Assembly (NCBI RefSeq): GCF_900101705.1
Contig: NZ_FNAC01000025.1
Span: 1 to 64,000 of the forward strand
Length of the DNA stretch: 64,000 nucleotides
From: Algoriphagus faecimaris
GTDB taxonomy: Bacteria > Bacteroidota > Bacteroidia > Cytophagales > Cyclobacteriaceae
Direction: 5' to 3'
Both the position numbers and the translations under genes were made by a program. Shown here piece after piece: positions 15,882-25,658 of this stretch; the first letter of the stretch is position 1, and each line of letters begins with the position of its first letter. The notes below the pieces were generated by a model. It was not told the origin of the DNA. It ran no database searches and was given only the letters and a program-made list of their open reading frames with translations.

Positions 15882-18703
15882 TTGTAAAAGAAAAACCATC
15901 TCCCGGAAAACTCATCTCTCTAAGAGGAAGAGAATGGGTAGTTCTGCCCTCCGATGATATTGATATTCTGAAAGTAAAACCTTTGGGAGGATCTGATGAT
16001 GAGGCCACAGGAATCTATTTGCCTTTACAAATTCAGGAGGATAATTGGAAGGAAGCCAAATTTCCTGAGCCAAAAACTAATGACCTTGGAGATTTTGAAA
16101 CAGCCAAACTCCTTTTCGAAGCTTCAAGACTTTCATTCCGAAATGCCAGTGGTCCATTCAGGGCTATGGGAAAATTGTCATTTAGACCAAGATCATATCA
16201 AATAGTACCATTGGTAATGGCTCTAAAACAAGATATTGTAAGGCTCTTGATTGCAGATGATGTAGGAATTGGAAAAACTGTTGAAGCTTTAATCATCCTA
16301 AGGGAAATGATTGAAAGAGCTGAAGTCAAAAGGTTTGCTGTGGTCTGCCAACCACATTTATGTGAACAATGGCAAAAGGAGTTGAAAGATAAGCTGGATA
16401 TAGATGCCGAAATAATCCGAAGTAGTACCGTGTCTTCCTTAGAAAGAAGACTTCCAGGATCTGAGAGCTTGTTTAAAGCATTACCTTACCAAGTTATTTC
16501 TATCGATTATATCAAAAATGATCGAAGAAAACCCATCTTCTTAAATGACTGCCCGGAGTTCGTGATCGTAGATGAAGCGCACACTGCGACTATGCCGGCT
16601 TCTGCCAAATCTCCTTCCCAGCAACAGCGGTACCATTTACTTCATGATCTTGCAAAAATAGCCAATCGACACCTCCTTTTGTTGACAGCTACTCCACACA
16701 GTGGAAAGGATGAAGAATTTCAATCACTTCTTGGACTTCTTAAGCCTGAGTTCGGATCCCTAACTATGGAATCTATGGGACCAAAAAACAGAGAAGCCAT
16801 CGCCAAACACTTTATTCAGAGAAAAAGAGAAAATATCAAAAAGTGGCTTTCTGAGGAGACCCCATTTCCCGATAGAGACACAAAGGAAGTAGCCTATAAA
16901 CTTTCATCAGATTACCGGGATTTCTTCAGAGACGCTCAGGCATTTGCCAGAGGACTAACACAGGGAGCAGAAAAAAATAAAGGCCTAAAAGGAAAGTATT
17001 GGGCAGCCTTGGCTTTGTTGAGAGGAATCATGTCATCACCAGCAGCAGGGCTTGAAATGCTAAAGGGCCGAATCCAAAGATCTCAAGCTGAAGATCCCGT
17101 TGACTATGAAGAGAACCCGGTTATCGAAAGATTGGAAGAAGACACAGATTCTACGCAAATAGAGCTTCTTGATCAAGCTGGTCTGGGAGAAAGTGAGTTG
17201 GAAATTTTAAAAAGTCTCGCCTCTGATCTGGAAAATCTTGCTACCATCAATCAGGATTATAAAGTCAGTGAAGCAGTCAAGCACATTAAGCAATGGATTA
17301 AAGATGGTTATCATCCCATTATATTTTGTAAATACATTTCTACAGCAAAATATGTGGCCGATGTTTTAAAAAAGCAATTGCCAAAATCAATAGAAATTCA
17401 GGCCATTACCTCGGAACTCCCGGATGAACAGCGGAAAGAAAAAATTAAGGTAATGGGAGAATCCGAAAAGCGTGTACTCGTGGCTACTGATTGTTTGAGT
17501 GAGGGGATCAATTTGCAGGATCATTTTAATGCAGTACTGCATTATGATCTACCATGGAATCCAAACCGACTGGAGCAGCGTGAAGGCCGGGTGGATCGGT
17601 ACGGTCAGCCAAGTGAGACAGTCAGAACCTGGTTGCTGTGGGGAGAGGATAATCCGATTGATGCGATTGTCTTGAAGGTCTTGATTCGGAAAGTAAGGGA
17701 TATCCAAAAGTCCACTGGTGTAAGTATTAGCCTTGGAGAGGATAATCGTTCGATCATGGATGCAGTACTTAATGAAGTACTTTTGGATCCCCAGAAAGCA
17801 CTTCAGGCAAGCCAGTCTTCGATTGATTTTGGAAGTGATTATAATCAATCCATTATTTCAAGTGAGCTTGAAGCCGCAAAAGAAAAAGCAAAAAACCTTC
17901 GTAGCATTTTTGCTCATATGTCAGTCCCTCAAAGTGAAATTGAGGATGATCTAAAGGCTGTAGATGAGGCCATAGGAGACATCAAATCGGTTGGGACTTT
18001 AGTCCTTAATGGAATTGTACATTTGAAGGGGTCATATGAGAAACAGGAAAAAGGGTATAAAATTTTTATCCAGAATCTTCCTCCCCATATCCGGGAGACA
18101 CTGGGTTCAAAAAACAGTTACCTGATTAGTTTTCACTCCCCTACTCCGGAAGGATTTACCTACATTGGTAGAAACCACAAATTCACTGAGCAGCTGTGTC
18201 AATTCCTGCTATCTCTTGCCTTTGAGCCAAAGGCTGATTTTGATCAAGTGGCAAGAGCTTCTGTGATTCAATCCGATAGCGTCACCATTCAGACCACCAT
18301 TATACAGTTCCGAGTTAGAAATGTCATTAAAGAGGTACAGAGCAAAGTCGAAAACATTTCAGAGGAAATGTACCTCTGGGGCTTTGAAGGTAATGCATTG
18401 AATGGAAACATCTTGGACTATCAAGCCTGTAAATCCTTGTTGTTTGAGGCTGAAAGTAGCCAAAATCTAAGCCCAGAAAGACAACAGGATGTCTTCGATA
18501 ACCAAATGGTGCTCTTTCAAAACAAAATCAAGGAGTTCACAGATCTTGCCGAAGAAAGAGCAGTGAAATTGGTAGAAGCGCATGGTCGATTCAAGAGCTT
18601 GGTAGGTGGCAAACGTTATGAGGCAGTGCATCCGATTTTACCTCCGGATATATTGGGAGTCTATGTATTCCTACCTCAACTTAAGAAAATCACATTAGAT
18701 TAA
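15878..18703 (+). CDS. SNF2-family helicase, DrmD-like
   Basis: This 941-residue SWI2/SNF2 ATPase has motif I ADDVGIGKT near residue 125, DEAH (IVDEAHTATMP) near 230, LLLTATPHSG near 270, a C-terminal helicase half with LVATDCLSEGINLQ, and motif VI EQREGRVDRYGQ near 568. The motif I form and the insert with FIQRKRENIKKWL resemble the HepA/DrmD branch that travels with DISARM and related phage-defence loci rather than chromatin remodellers. It is translationally coupled to the fused helicase (ATGA overlap). It probably translocates on DNA and works with the nucleases downstream. The last 200 residues have no recognised domain. Confidence 0.88.
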   Translation: MIVKEKPSPGKLISLRGREWVVLPSDDIDILKVKPLGGSDDEATGIYLPLQIQEDNWKEAKFPEPKTNDLGDFETAKLLFEASRLSFRNASGPFRAMGKLSFRPRSYQIVPLVMALKQDIVRLLIADDVGIGKTVEALIILREMIERAEVKRFAVVCQPHLCEQWQKELKDKLDIDAEIIRSSTVSSLERRLPGSESLFKALPYQVISIDYIKNDRRKPIFLNDCPEFVIVDEAHTATMPASAKSPSQQQRYHLLHDLAKIANRHLLLLTATPHSGKDEEFQSLLGLLKPEFGSLTMESMGPKNREAIAKHFIQRKRENIKKWLSEETPFPDRDTKEVAYKLSSDYRDFFRDAQAFARGLTQGAEKNKGLKGKYWAALALLRGIMSSPAAGLEMLKGRIQRSQAEDPVDYEENPVIERLEEDTDSTQIELLDQAGLGESELEILKSLASDLENLATINQDYKVSEAVKHIKQWIKDGYHPIIFCKYISTAKYVADVLKKQLPKSIEIQAITSELPDEQRKEKIKVMGESEKRVLVATDCLSEGINLQDHFNAVLHYDLPWNPNRLEQREGRVDRYGQPSETVRTWLLWGEDNPIDAIVLKVLIRKVRDIQKSTGVSISLGEDNRSIMDAVLNEVLLDPQKALQASQSSIDFGSDYNQSIISSELEAAKEKAKNLRSIFAHMSVPQSEIEDDLKAVDEAIGDIKSVGTLVLNGIVHLKGSYEKQEKGYKIFIQNLPPHIRETLGSKNSYLISFHSPTPEGFTYIGRNHKFTEQLCQFLLSLAFEPKADFDQVARASVIQSDSVTIQTTIIQFRVRNVIKEVQSKVENISEEMYLWGFEGNALNGNILDYQACKSLLFEAESSQNLSPERQQDVFDNQMVLFQNKIKEFTDLAEERAVKLVEAHGRFKSLVGGKRYEAVHPILPPDILGVYVFLPQLKKITLD

Positions 18704-18731
18704 TGGGAATGGTTTTTAAAAACAAAAATTT

Positions 18732-19307
18732 ATGATTGAAAGAATAGAAGCTTTCTTTAATTCGATTCAACAAAACCCAATTGAATTATATAATGAAGCT
18801 GGACTGCAATATGAGCTTGCTATTTTTCTGAGGAATAACTACCCTGATTTGAATGTGAAGTTGGAGTTTCCCGTATCCAGAATTTTTCAAAACCAAACCC
18901 AGTTTTTGAAAAAGGAGATGGATCTATTTATCACTTCGGCAGATGGATTAAGGTATGTGGTTGAATTGAAGGCACCTTTAGGCAACAGTGGTGTTCCTAA
19001 TGCTATGTACAAGGCATTGGAGGATGTGAAATTTTTGGAACAGCTTTCTGATGCACGAATTGATGGTGGATTTTCAATTTTAGCAACACCAGCACCTGCT
19101 TTTTGGAATGCACCTCGTGTAAATGGAATGCTTTATCAAATGTTCAACGGAGATACAGTAAATTTTGAGGAAACCCACATTGAGCAATTACCTGCCTTTT
19201 TACAAAGCAAAGGAAGAATTGATTTGAATAATTATCATGAAGCACCGTGGCAGACATTAACCGCTTTAGAAGGGACTCTTTGGAAATATTACATCATTAC
19301 AGTTTAA
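18732..19307 (+). CDS. Small PD-(D/E)XK nuclease-like protein
   Basis: The 191-residue soluble protein has a central strand-turn-strand with the nuclease signature: KEMDLFITSADG at about residues 61-72 supplies the acidic residue, and YVVELKAP at about 76-83 supplies the ExK. An N-terminal helix with a Glu (EAGLQYELAIFLRN) completes the usual order of the fold. The ATG lies 28 bases after the SNF2 gene. It is not a standard DISARM component, so it may be a Cas4- or restriction-type accessory nuclease. The fold assignment is by motif only; a family name cannot be given. Confidence 0.6.
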   Translation: MIERIEAFFNSIQQNPIELYNEAGLQYELAIFLRNNYPDLNVKLEFPVSRIFQNQTQFLKKEMDLFITSADGLRYVVELKAPLGNSGVPNAMYKALEDVKFLEQLSDARIDGGFSILATPAPAFWNAPRVNGMLYQMFNGDTVNFEETHIEQLPAFLQSKGRIDLNNYHEAPWQTLTALEGTLWKYYIITV

Positions 19308-19369
19308 GGCCAAATTCGAAGATCATTTTTCAGATTAGAATGTAAAGCAGAATTGAAAAACAACACAAA

Positions 19370-20500
19370 ATGACACAGATCATACAACAACTTGGTAAAG
19401 ACCTGAAGGAAGACCTGAAAAAAGCCCGAGAGATTTGGGTGGCTGTTGCGATGGTTTCCAATAAAGGTTTGGAGTTTCTGACCAAGGCAGCGACAGATGC
19501 TAAAGTGAACATCGTTGTTGGGGTTGATTTACCTACTCCAACAGATGTTTTACAGGAGCTTTTTAGACTCGAAAAGACTTCCAACACTTGGAAGGTTTGG
19601 TTGAAAGATAAAGGCTATTTCCATCCAAAAGTTTACATCGTCAAGTTTTCTAATGGGAAATATGCTGCCTATGTCGGCTCTGGAAATCTTACAGGAGGAG
19701 GATTACAAGAGCACCACGAAGTAGCAGTTCGTACTACTGACCAAAAAGCCTGCGCTACATTGATTAACATTTTTCATGAATACTGTAAACCTGGAGAAAG
19801 TATTAAACTGACTCCCGAATGGTTGGAAGAGTATAAGGCCAATTTCGTTTTGAAATCGGATTGGATTAGAAAAAGTGAGAGCCAAAATGAGGAGTTAAAA
19901 ACTTCTGCACGTGAGTTGGCAAAAGCCTCTATGGATAAAGAAAAGGACTTCATCAAGGAATTGAAGAAGTTTCGCAAGTCAGCCCAATATGAGGAGCGAA
20001 GAAAAACCAGACTGAAGGCAGTGAAGGAAATCAAACAGAGTTTGGATTATGATAATGATTTCAAGAATCCTGATCTTAACTACTTTTTCTCTATTGATCC
20101 TCTCGGGAAATTGAGAGAAATCAACAAAAGTCATATCATAGAAAAGCTTAAGGATTTCAGAAAAACATTGCGAATGCTTGTTGATGAATCTATAGACCTC
20201 GCAGAACGATACCAAAGTGCAGTCGTCAAAGGAGGGGATTATAAAATTGAAGGGGCAGCCCAAGCGTTGATTTCTAAAGTCCTTACTGCGCATGATCCGC
20301 ATCAATATTTTGTGGCTAACTCAAGATCTGATCTGGTTTTTAAAGAATTCGGAATCAGACTTCCAAAAGGTCTTGATGAAGGCCAAAAATATAAGGTAAT
20401 GGCAAGTTTCCTCAGGGAGGCCTGTGACCAAGCCAATATCAAAAACTTTGCGGTTTTGGATGACTTCATCTATGACTTAAGTGAGAGATTTAAAGACTAA
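19370..20500 (+). CDS. Phospholipase D-like nuclease, DrmC-like
   Basis: The 376-residue protein has one HKD-type motif: HPKVYIVKF with H85 and K87, followed about 18 residues later by GSGNLTGGG (103-111). This is the PLD-nuclease form in which two chains make one active site. The N-terminal region (IWVAVAMVSNKGLEFL) is the matching first strand-helix. After about residue 160 a charged helical region of unknown role follows. PLD proteins of this type are DrmC in DISARM, where the protein is reported as dispensable, and also occur in restriction loci. It starts 62 bases after the small nuclease gene and 8 bases before the methyltransferase gene. Confidence 0.8.
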   Translation: MTQIIQQLGKDLKEDLKKAREIWVAVAMVSNKGLEFLTKAATDAKVNIVVGVDLPTPTDVLQELFRLEKTSNTWKVWLKDKGYFHPKVYIVKFSNGKYAAYVGSGNLTGGGLQEHHEVAVRTTDQKACATLINIFHEYCKPGESIKLTPEWLEEYKANFVLKSDWIRKSESQNEELKTSARELAKASMDKEKDFIKELKKFRKSAQYEERRKTRLKAVKEIKQSLDYDNDFKNPDLNYFFSIDPLGKLREINKSHIIEKLKDFRKTLRMLVDESIDLAERYQSAVVKGGDYKIEGAAQALISKVLTAHDPHQYFVANSRSDLVFKEFGIRLPKGLDEGQKYKVMASFLREACDQANIKNFAVLDDFIYDLSERFKD

Positions 20501-20508
20501 CCTTTAAA

Positions 20509-23500
20509 ATGACCTTCCCCAGCATAACCATACAAGGCAATATCCTCAGTACAGAAATCCTGGACAAAATCTCCAAGGAAGAGATCGAGTTTCAGCGTAG
20601 TCTGGACTTTGGTCTGAAGAAAGAAACCAAAGTACGCGATGAAATCGGACTGGCCTATGCCATTGCAAGAGGCTATTGGAACAGCTTCCGACTCAAGCTG
20701 GAGCGGCTGACCGAAACCGAAGCAGCCACTACCGAGACCCGTAATCTCTGGATGATTCCCTTCCTGACCGAACTCGGCTATACCGTCGAAAAGGCTAATC
20801 AGGAAGTCATCAATGGGAAAACTTATGCTATAACGCACCGTGCTCAGAATCTCGGTCGGTTCCCCATTCATATCGTGGGCTTTCGGCAGGACTTGGATAA
20901 GAAGGATGACTTTACACTCACGCGGATTTCTTCCCATGGACTGGTACAGGAATACCTCAACGTTACCGATGACCACCTCTATGCGCTGATCACGAATGGG
21001 AAGTTTCTACGAATCCTGCGTGACTCCTCCCGACTGGCCAAGCTGGCTTATGTGGAGTTCAACTTGGAGAAGATCTTCGAAGAGGATTTGTTCTCCGATT
21101 TTGCCATCCTGTATCGCTTGCTGCATGCTTCCCGAATGCCTCAGCAAGTGGGTGAAGGGGAAAAGTCCATCATGGAGCAGTACCATCAAATCTCCGTGGA
21201 GAGTGGCAACCGCATCCGTGAAAATCTTCGGATGGAAGTCAAAAACTCCCTAAACCTCCTTGGTTCGGGATTCCTAAATAATCGACTGAATCCGGAATTT
21301 GTGCAGGCTGTCTTGGCCGGAAAGATCGAATCCAAACCTTATTTCGATACCCTGCTTCGGACGATCTACCGACTCCTTTTCCTGATTGTGGCAGAGGAAC
21401 GCAAACTCATTTTCCCCGAAGAGCAACGAAATTCCAAAAACCGGAAAATCTACTTCGAATACTACAGCATCGAGCGGCTGCGCCAATTGGCCATGAAGCG
21501 TCAGTTTGTCGAGAAGGACAAGCACGATCTCTGGGAAGGGCTTAAGACTACTTTTAAGCTCTTCGAATCTAATGGATATGGTAAACCTCTCGGGATAGAA
21601 CCTCTGGGAGGAGACCTTTTCAGCGAGACTGCTTTTTCCTTTCAGGGCTATTCCCTGCACGAACTCCGCCTGACCAATCAGGATCTGCTGCAAGTTATAG
21701 CCAATCTTACCCTTACCCGGAATGCCTCCGGTTCACTCTCCCGAGTCAATTACAGCGACTTGGATGTAGAGGAACTTGGGTCGGTCTATGAGGGCTTGCT
21801 GGAGCTCCATCCATTGTTCTATACCGAAAGCGCCAAGCCAAGCTTTGGCTTTACCGAGGGATCGGAGCGCAAGCTGACGGGTAGCTACTACACCCGACAT
21901 GACTTGGTTGCCCAGCTGATCAAGACTTCCCTGATTCCTCTGATCGAGGAGCGGCTCCAAGGGAAAAATACCTCAAAGGAGAAAGAAGCCGCGATCCTCT
22001 CTATCAAAGTCTGTGATCCGGCTACAGGTTCGGGACATTTTCTGCTGGCAGCAGCAAGGGTCTTGGCTTATTACTTGGCAGTGGCCCGATCAAGAGAAGA
22101 AAACCCCGGGGAAAAGTGGATGGCCGAAGCCAAGCGAGACGTGATCCAAAAGTGTATCTATGGGGTCGACCTCAATCCTGCTGCAGTCGAACTTTGCCGC
22201 CTCTCACTGTGGATAGAGGGCCACAATTCCGGCAAGCCACTGAGTTTTTTGGAGCATAAAATTAAAAATGGAAATGCACTGGTAGGTGTGGACTCCTTAG
22301 AGCTGATCAAAGGAGGCATTCCTGATGGTGCTTTCAAGGAGACTACTGGCGACGAGAAAGAGGTGGTTAAAATTCAAAAGAAAGTCAACTCAGATTTTCG
22401 AAAGAAAAAGCAGTTTTCCCTCTTTATGGGGCGTACAAATTTTGAGGAGGATATCCATCGCTTTGCCGAGAGCAACCGCGCCATCGATGCCATTCGCGGG
22501 GACTCGCTTTCTGAGGTGGAGCAGCAGAAGAAACGCTACGAAGCTTCCCGTGCCAACCAAGGCTGGATGAAGACCCTCACTGCATGCAATCTCTATACCT
22601 ACGCTTTTTTCCAACCCTATTCATCAGATCAGCGGGCCTTTGTCAATTCCGAGTTTCTGGCCCAATACCTCCAAAGCGCAGGTAGTCTGAATGCCCAACT
22701 GGAAGCCAAAGCCTTTGGCCAAAGCGTGGAATCCAAGTTTTTCCATTGGGTATTAGAATTTCCGGAAGTGACTGAAAAAGGAGGTTTCGATCTGATTTTA
22801 GCCAATCCACCATGGGAGCGGATCAAGCTGCAGGAAAAGGAATTCTTTATGGAAAAAGATCCTGAGGTAGCCAATGCGGCCAATGCAGCAGCCCGGAAAA
22901 AAGCCATCCAAAAGCTTCAGGCAAGCAATCCTAAACTCTGGGAAGACTACCTTCAGGCACTGCACGAATCCGAGTCTTCCTCCAAGTTTGTTCGGGAAAG
23001 TGGCCGCTTCCCCTTGGCAGGAAGAGGAGATGTTAATACCTATTCGGTATTTTCTGAGCTGATCGAGAAGTCGATCAATGACAAAGGTGCGGCAGGATTT
23101 ATTGTTCCTACAGGGATCGCCACGGACGATACCAACAAGTTCTATTTTGCCGACTTGATCGAAAAAGGACGCTTAGCTTCCCTGTTTGATTTTGAAAACA
23201 AGAAAGCCATTTTCGCCAATGTTCATCGCAGCTATAAATTCAGCCTGATCACCTTGGGTCCGAAACAAAAGGGTCGGGAATCCACCTTTGGCTTTTTTAT
23301 GCACGATGTGCTGGATATACTCGACCGGGAGCGAGTATTTACCTTGGGGCAGCGGGACTTTCTCAATATCAACCCCAATACCAAGACGACCCCAATCTTC
23401 CGTACCCGCAAGGATTCAGAACTCACAGCCAAAATATACAACCGTGTTCCTGTCATGGTACAAGACTTAAAGAATCAAAATCGATGGAAGGTTTTTTATA

Positions 23501-24666
23501 TGCGATTGGTTGATCTTGGTGATCACAAAGACTCTGTAAGATTTAGCGACACTACGCAGTTTAGATCTAATCGCCTATACGAATCAAAAATGATATGGCA
23601 ATATGACCATAGATATTCCACATTTGATATTAAAGATTTGGAGTCTTTGCAATCGGGTAGAACTGTCGAAGTAGAGTTGAATTCAAAACAATCTCCTGAT
23701 TATTATTCTATTCCGAGGTATTTGGTTGATTTAGATCTTGTTGATAATTTGTTTAGTAAATACCCTGAATACAAAAAAAACTGGATTATAACTTGGAGAG
23801 ATATATCAAATTCAACCAATGAGCGCACAACTATTTCAACTATAATTCCCAAGAACGTAACCTCAAGGACGTCTCCTGGAATTGGTTTCCAAGGCCATTT
23901 TCCTGTAATTTTAGTGTTAAATTTTAATTCTTTAATTTTTGATTATCTGGCCAGGCAAAAAATAGGAGGAGTCCATCTAAATTGGACGCTCTTAAAACAA
24001 CTTCCAGTATTTCCTGAGGAACTTTATTCTCAAGAAAACCTTATCAAAATTATACCCAACGCATTTGAATTAATATACTGTTCATGGGATATAAAAGCCT
24101 TTGCAGATGACCATTGGAACGAAGCTAATTTAGACCTTAAAAAAGCCATTCGATCCCAATGGGAGGAAAACCAAACTGTAACAGGCGGACATAGTTGGAA
24201 ATTACCTGAGTGGAAAGATGCCTCTCCTGAAATCGCTTGGGAAAAAGAAAAGGGCTGTCCCCTTCCTCCCTTCAAATGGGATGAGGCCCGCAGGGCGAGA
24301 TTGAAGGCCGAATTGGACGCCTACTTCGCGCTGCTTTATGGCTTGGAGCGGGACGAACTGCGCTACATCCTCGATCCACAGGATGTATATGGAGAGGACT
24401 TCCCCGGAGAGACTTTCCGCGTCCTTAAGGAAAAAGACATCCGCAAGTACGGAGAATACCGCACCCGCAGGTTGGTCTTAGAAGCCTATGATTGCCTCCG
24501 ACCCGATTGGGATATGGAAGCGCATCTACAGCGACTGCAGGAGATTTGGGAGGAGTGTCAGGAGGATTTGACTCCAACCCAATCCCTTAAAGTCAATGAA
24601 CCCCGAGCAAGCTATGGTAAGAAAAAGGCAGGAAAAGACTTGGGGATGAAGGGATTGTTTGATTGA
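20509..24666 (+). CDS. Class I adenine DNA methyltransferase, PglX/DrmMI-like
   Basis: The 1385-residue protein has SAM-binding motif I DPATGSGHFLL near residue 503 and the catalytic NPPW near 766, so it should methylate adenine N6. The segment LGSVYEGLLELHP and then KLTGSYYTRHDLV ahead of motif I is typical of the PglX/Eco57I/DrmMI type. It would mark self DNA for the helicase-nuclease core. Sampled 60-base blocks have about 55% GC at 22501 and 57% at 24301, but 25% at 23701. The AT-rich block is about residues 985-1205, where the target-recognition domain is expected, so this part may have been exchanged. No nuclease motif was recognised in the N-terminal 350 residues, although a type IIG-like role remains possible. 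Confidence 0.88.
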   Translation: MTFPSITIQGNILSTEILDKISKEEIEFQRSLDFGLKKETKVRDEIGLAYAIARGYWNSFRLKLERLTETEAATTETRNLWMIPFLTELGYTVEKANQEVINGKTYAITHRAQNLGRFPIHIVGFRQDLDKKDDFTLTRISSHGLVQEYLNVTDDHLYALITNGKFLRILRDSSRLAKLAYVEFNLEKIFEEDLFSDFAILYRLLHASRMPQQVGEGEKSIMEQYHQISVESGNRIRENLRMEVKNSLNLLGSGFLNNRLNPEFVQAVLAGKIESKPYFDTLLRTIYRLLFLIVAEERKLIFPEEQRNSKNRKIYFEYYSIERLRQLAMKRQFVEKDKHDLWEGLKTTFKLFESNGYGKPLGIEPLGGDLFSETAFSFQGYSLHELRLTNQDLLQVIANLTLTRNASGSLSRVNYSDLDVEELGSVYEGLLELHPLFYTESAKPSFGFTEGSERKLTGSYYTRHDLVAQLIKTSLIPLIEERLQGKNTSKEKEAAILSIKVCDPATGSGHFLLAAARVLAYYLAVARSREENPGEKWMAEAKRDVIQKCIYGVDLNPAAVELCRLSLWIEGHNSGKPLSFLEHKIKNGNALVGVDSLELIKGGIPDGAFKETTGDEKEVVKIQKKVNSDFRKKKQFSLFMGRTNFEEDIHRFAESNRAIDAIRGDSLSEVEQQKKRYEASRANQGWMKTLTACNLYTYAFFQPYSSDQRAFVNSEFLAQYLQSAGSLNAQLEAKAFGQSVESKFFHWVLEFPEVTEKGGFDLILANPPWERIKLQEKEFFMEKDPEVANAANAAARKKAIQKLQASNPKLWEDYLQALHESESSSKFVRESGRFPLAGRGDVNTYSVFSELIEKSINDKGAAGFIVPTGIATDDTNKFYFADLIEKGRLASLFDFENKKAIFANVHRSYKFSLITLGPKQKGRESTFGFFMHDVLDILDRERVFTLGQRDFLNINPNTKTTPIFRTRKDSELTAKIYNRVPVMVQDLKNQNRWKVFYMRLVDLGDHKDSVRFSDTTQFRSNRLYESKMIWQYDHRYSTFDIKDLESLQSGRTVEVELNSKQSPDYYSIPRYLVDLDLVDNLFSKYPEYKKNWIITWRDISNSTNERTTISTIIPKNVTSRTSPGIGFQGHFPVILVLNFNSLIFDYLARQKIGGVHLNWTLLKQLPVFPEELYSQENLIKIIPNAFELIYCSWDIKAFADDHWNEANLDLKKAIRSQWEENQTVTGGHSWKLPEWKDASPEIAWEKEKGCPLPPFKWDEARRARLKAELDAYFALLYGLERDELRYILDPQDVYGEDFPGETFRVLKEKDIRKYGEYRTRRLVLEAYDCLRPDWDMEAHLQRLQEIWEECQEDLTPTQSLKVNEPRASYGKKKAGKDLGMKGLFD

Positions 24667-24673
24667 GATATTT

Positions 24674-25654
24674 ATGGAAAAGAATATAGTTAGGGTTTGG
24701 CCAGCGACCCATTGTCCACTTACTAATCGTTCAGATTCTGAGGTAATCCGTTCAGTAGATTTATCCAATTTCAGTTTTGACAGGGAAGGATTTTATTGGA
24801 TTTATAAGTTCGGAGCAGGTGAACAGCTTCTCATTGTGACAGATGAGCTTTTTAATAACTCAGATATTTGGACTTCTAAAAGGAGAGAGATTGAATTTTT
24901 ATTACACCAAGGCAGGTGGCCGAAAGGTGTAAAAATGATGGATTCAAATTCTCTTTTGGCTTTGATCAGTTCATCCAATATTCCAAGTTCACCAATTGAA
25001 AAGCTAAAAGAGGTGATTTATTATTTTAAATCAGTTTCAGAGTTTTTTGGACAAACTTTATACCCAAAGGATAATTTTCATTACAAAGAGCATTTAGTCA
25101 AAAAGACAGGAATGAGCAATCCTTCAGAATTGGAGAGGATTATTTACACATGCATTGAATTGGGATATGTTAAAGATGAAGGAAGTACAAAAAGTACATT
25201 TCCTATAAGTTTAACCCTAAAGGGCTGGGAAGAGGCCGAGAAATTTGAAACCCAAAAGAGTTCAAATATTTCTTTTATAGCGATGTCTTTCGATCCCGAA
25301 ATGATTCAGGTCTACAATGATTGGATAGAACCTGCAATAAGAGAATCCGGATTTGAACCCTACATTGTTTTAGATCAACATCCAAATAGTGATGTCACTA
25401 TTAATGACGCGATCCTTGCAGGAATTAAGAAAGCTAAGTTTACCATTGCCGATTTTACATACCACAAGTCAGGAGTTTACTTTGAGGCAGGTTATGCCTT
25501 GGGTAGAGGGCAGAAAGTAATCTATACCTGTCGGAAAGATCATATTGGTACTGCTCATTTCGATACAAGGAATTATCAGCATTTGGTCTGGAAGGATGGA
25601 GAGGATTTGAAGAGGAAGTTGATGGATAAGATTGAAGTTTTTATAAAATCATAG
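24674..25654 (+). CDS. Defence-island protein with NDT/TIR-like C-terminal domain
   Basis: Residues about 197-326 contain SFIAMSFDPEM, then INDAILAGIKKAKFTIADFT and GVYFEAGYALGRGQKVIYTC. This order (strand, DxT/S, E in YFEAGYALG) matches the nucleoside 2-deoxyribosyltransferase fold and the related TIR-like effectors that attack NAD+ or nucleotides. The Glu of YFEAG is the expected catalytic residue. The N-terminal 190 residues include a winged-helix-like stretch (GMSNPSELERIIYTCIELG) and may sense a signal. I chose the ATG at 24674, 7 bases after the methyltransferase stop; an upstream TTG at 24659 would overlap that gene. An abortive role is inferred, not shown. Confidence 0.6.
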   Translation: MEKNIVRVWPATHCPLTNRSDSEVIRSVDLSNFSFDREGFYWIYKFGAGEQLLIVTDELFNNSDIWTSKRREIEFLLHQGRWPKGVKMMDSNSLLALISSSNIPSSPIEKLKEVIYYFKSVSEFFGQTLYPKDNFHYKEHLVKKTGMSNPSELERIIYTCIELGYVKDEGSTKSTFPISLTLKGWEEAEKFETQKSSNISFIAMSFDPEMIQVYNDWIEPAIRESGFEPYIVLDQHPNSDVTINDAILAGIKKAKFTIADFTYHKSGVYFEAGYALGRGQKVIYTCRKDHIGTAHFDTRNYQHLVWKDGEDLKRKLMDKIEVFIKS

Positions 25655-25658
25655 TTCT

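Noticed and set aside
20509-24666. BREX type system (pglX)
   Set aside because: The methyltransferase is PglX-like, but no pglZ/brxZ phosphatase, brxC or brxL is in the window.
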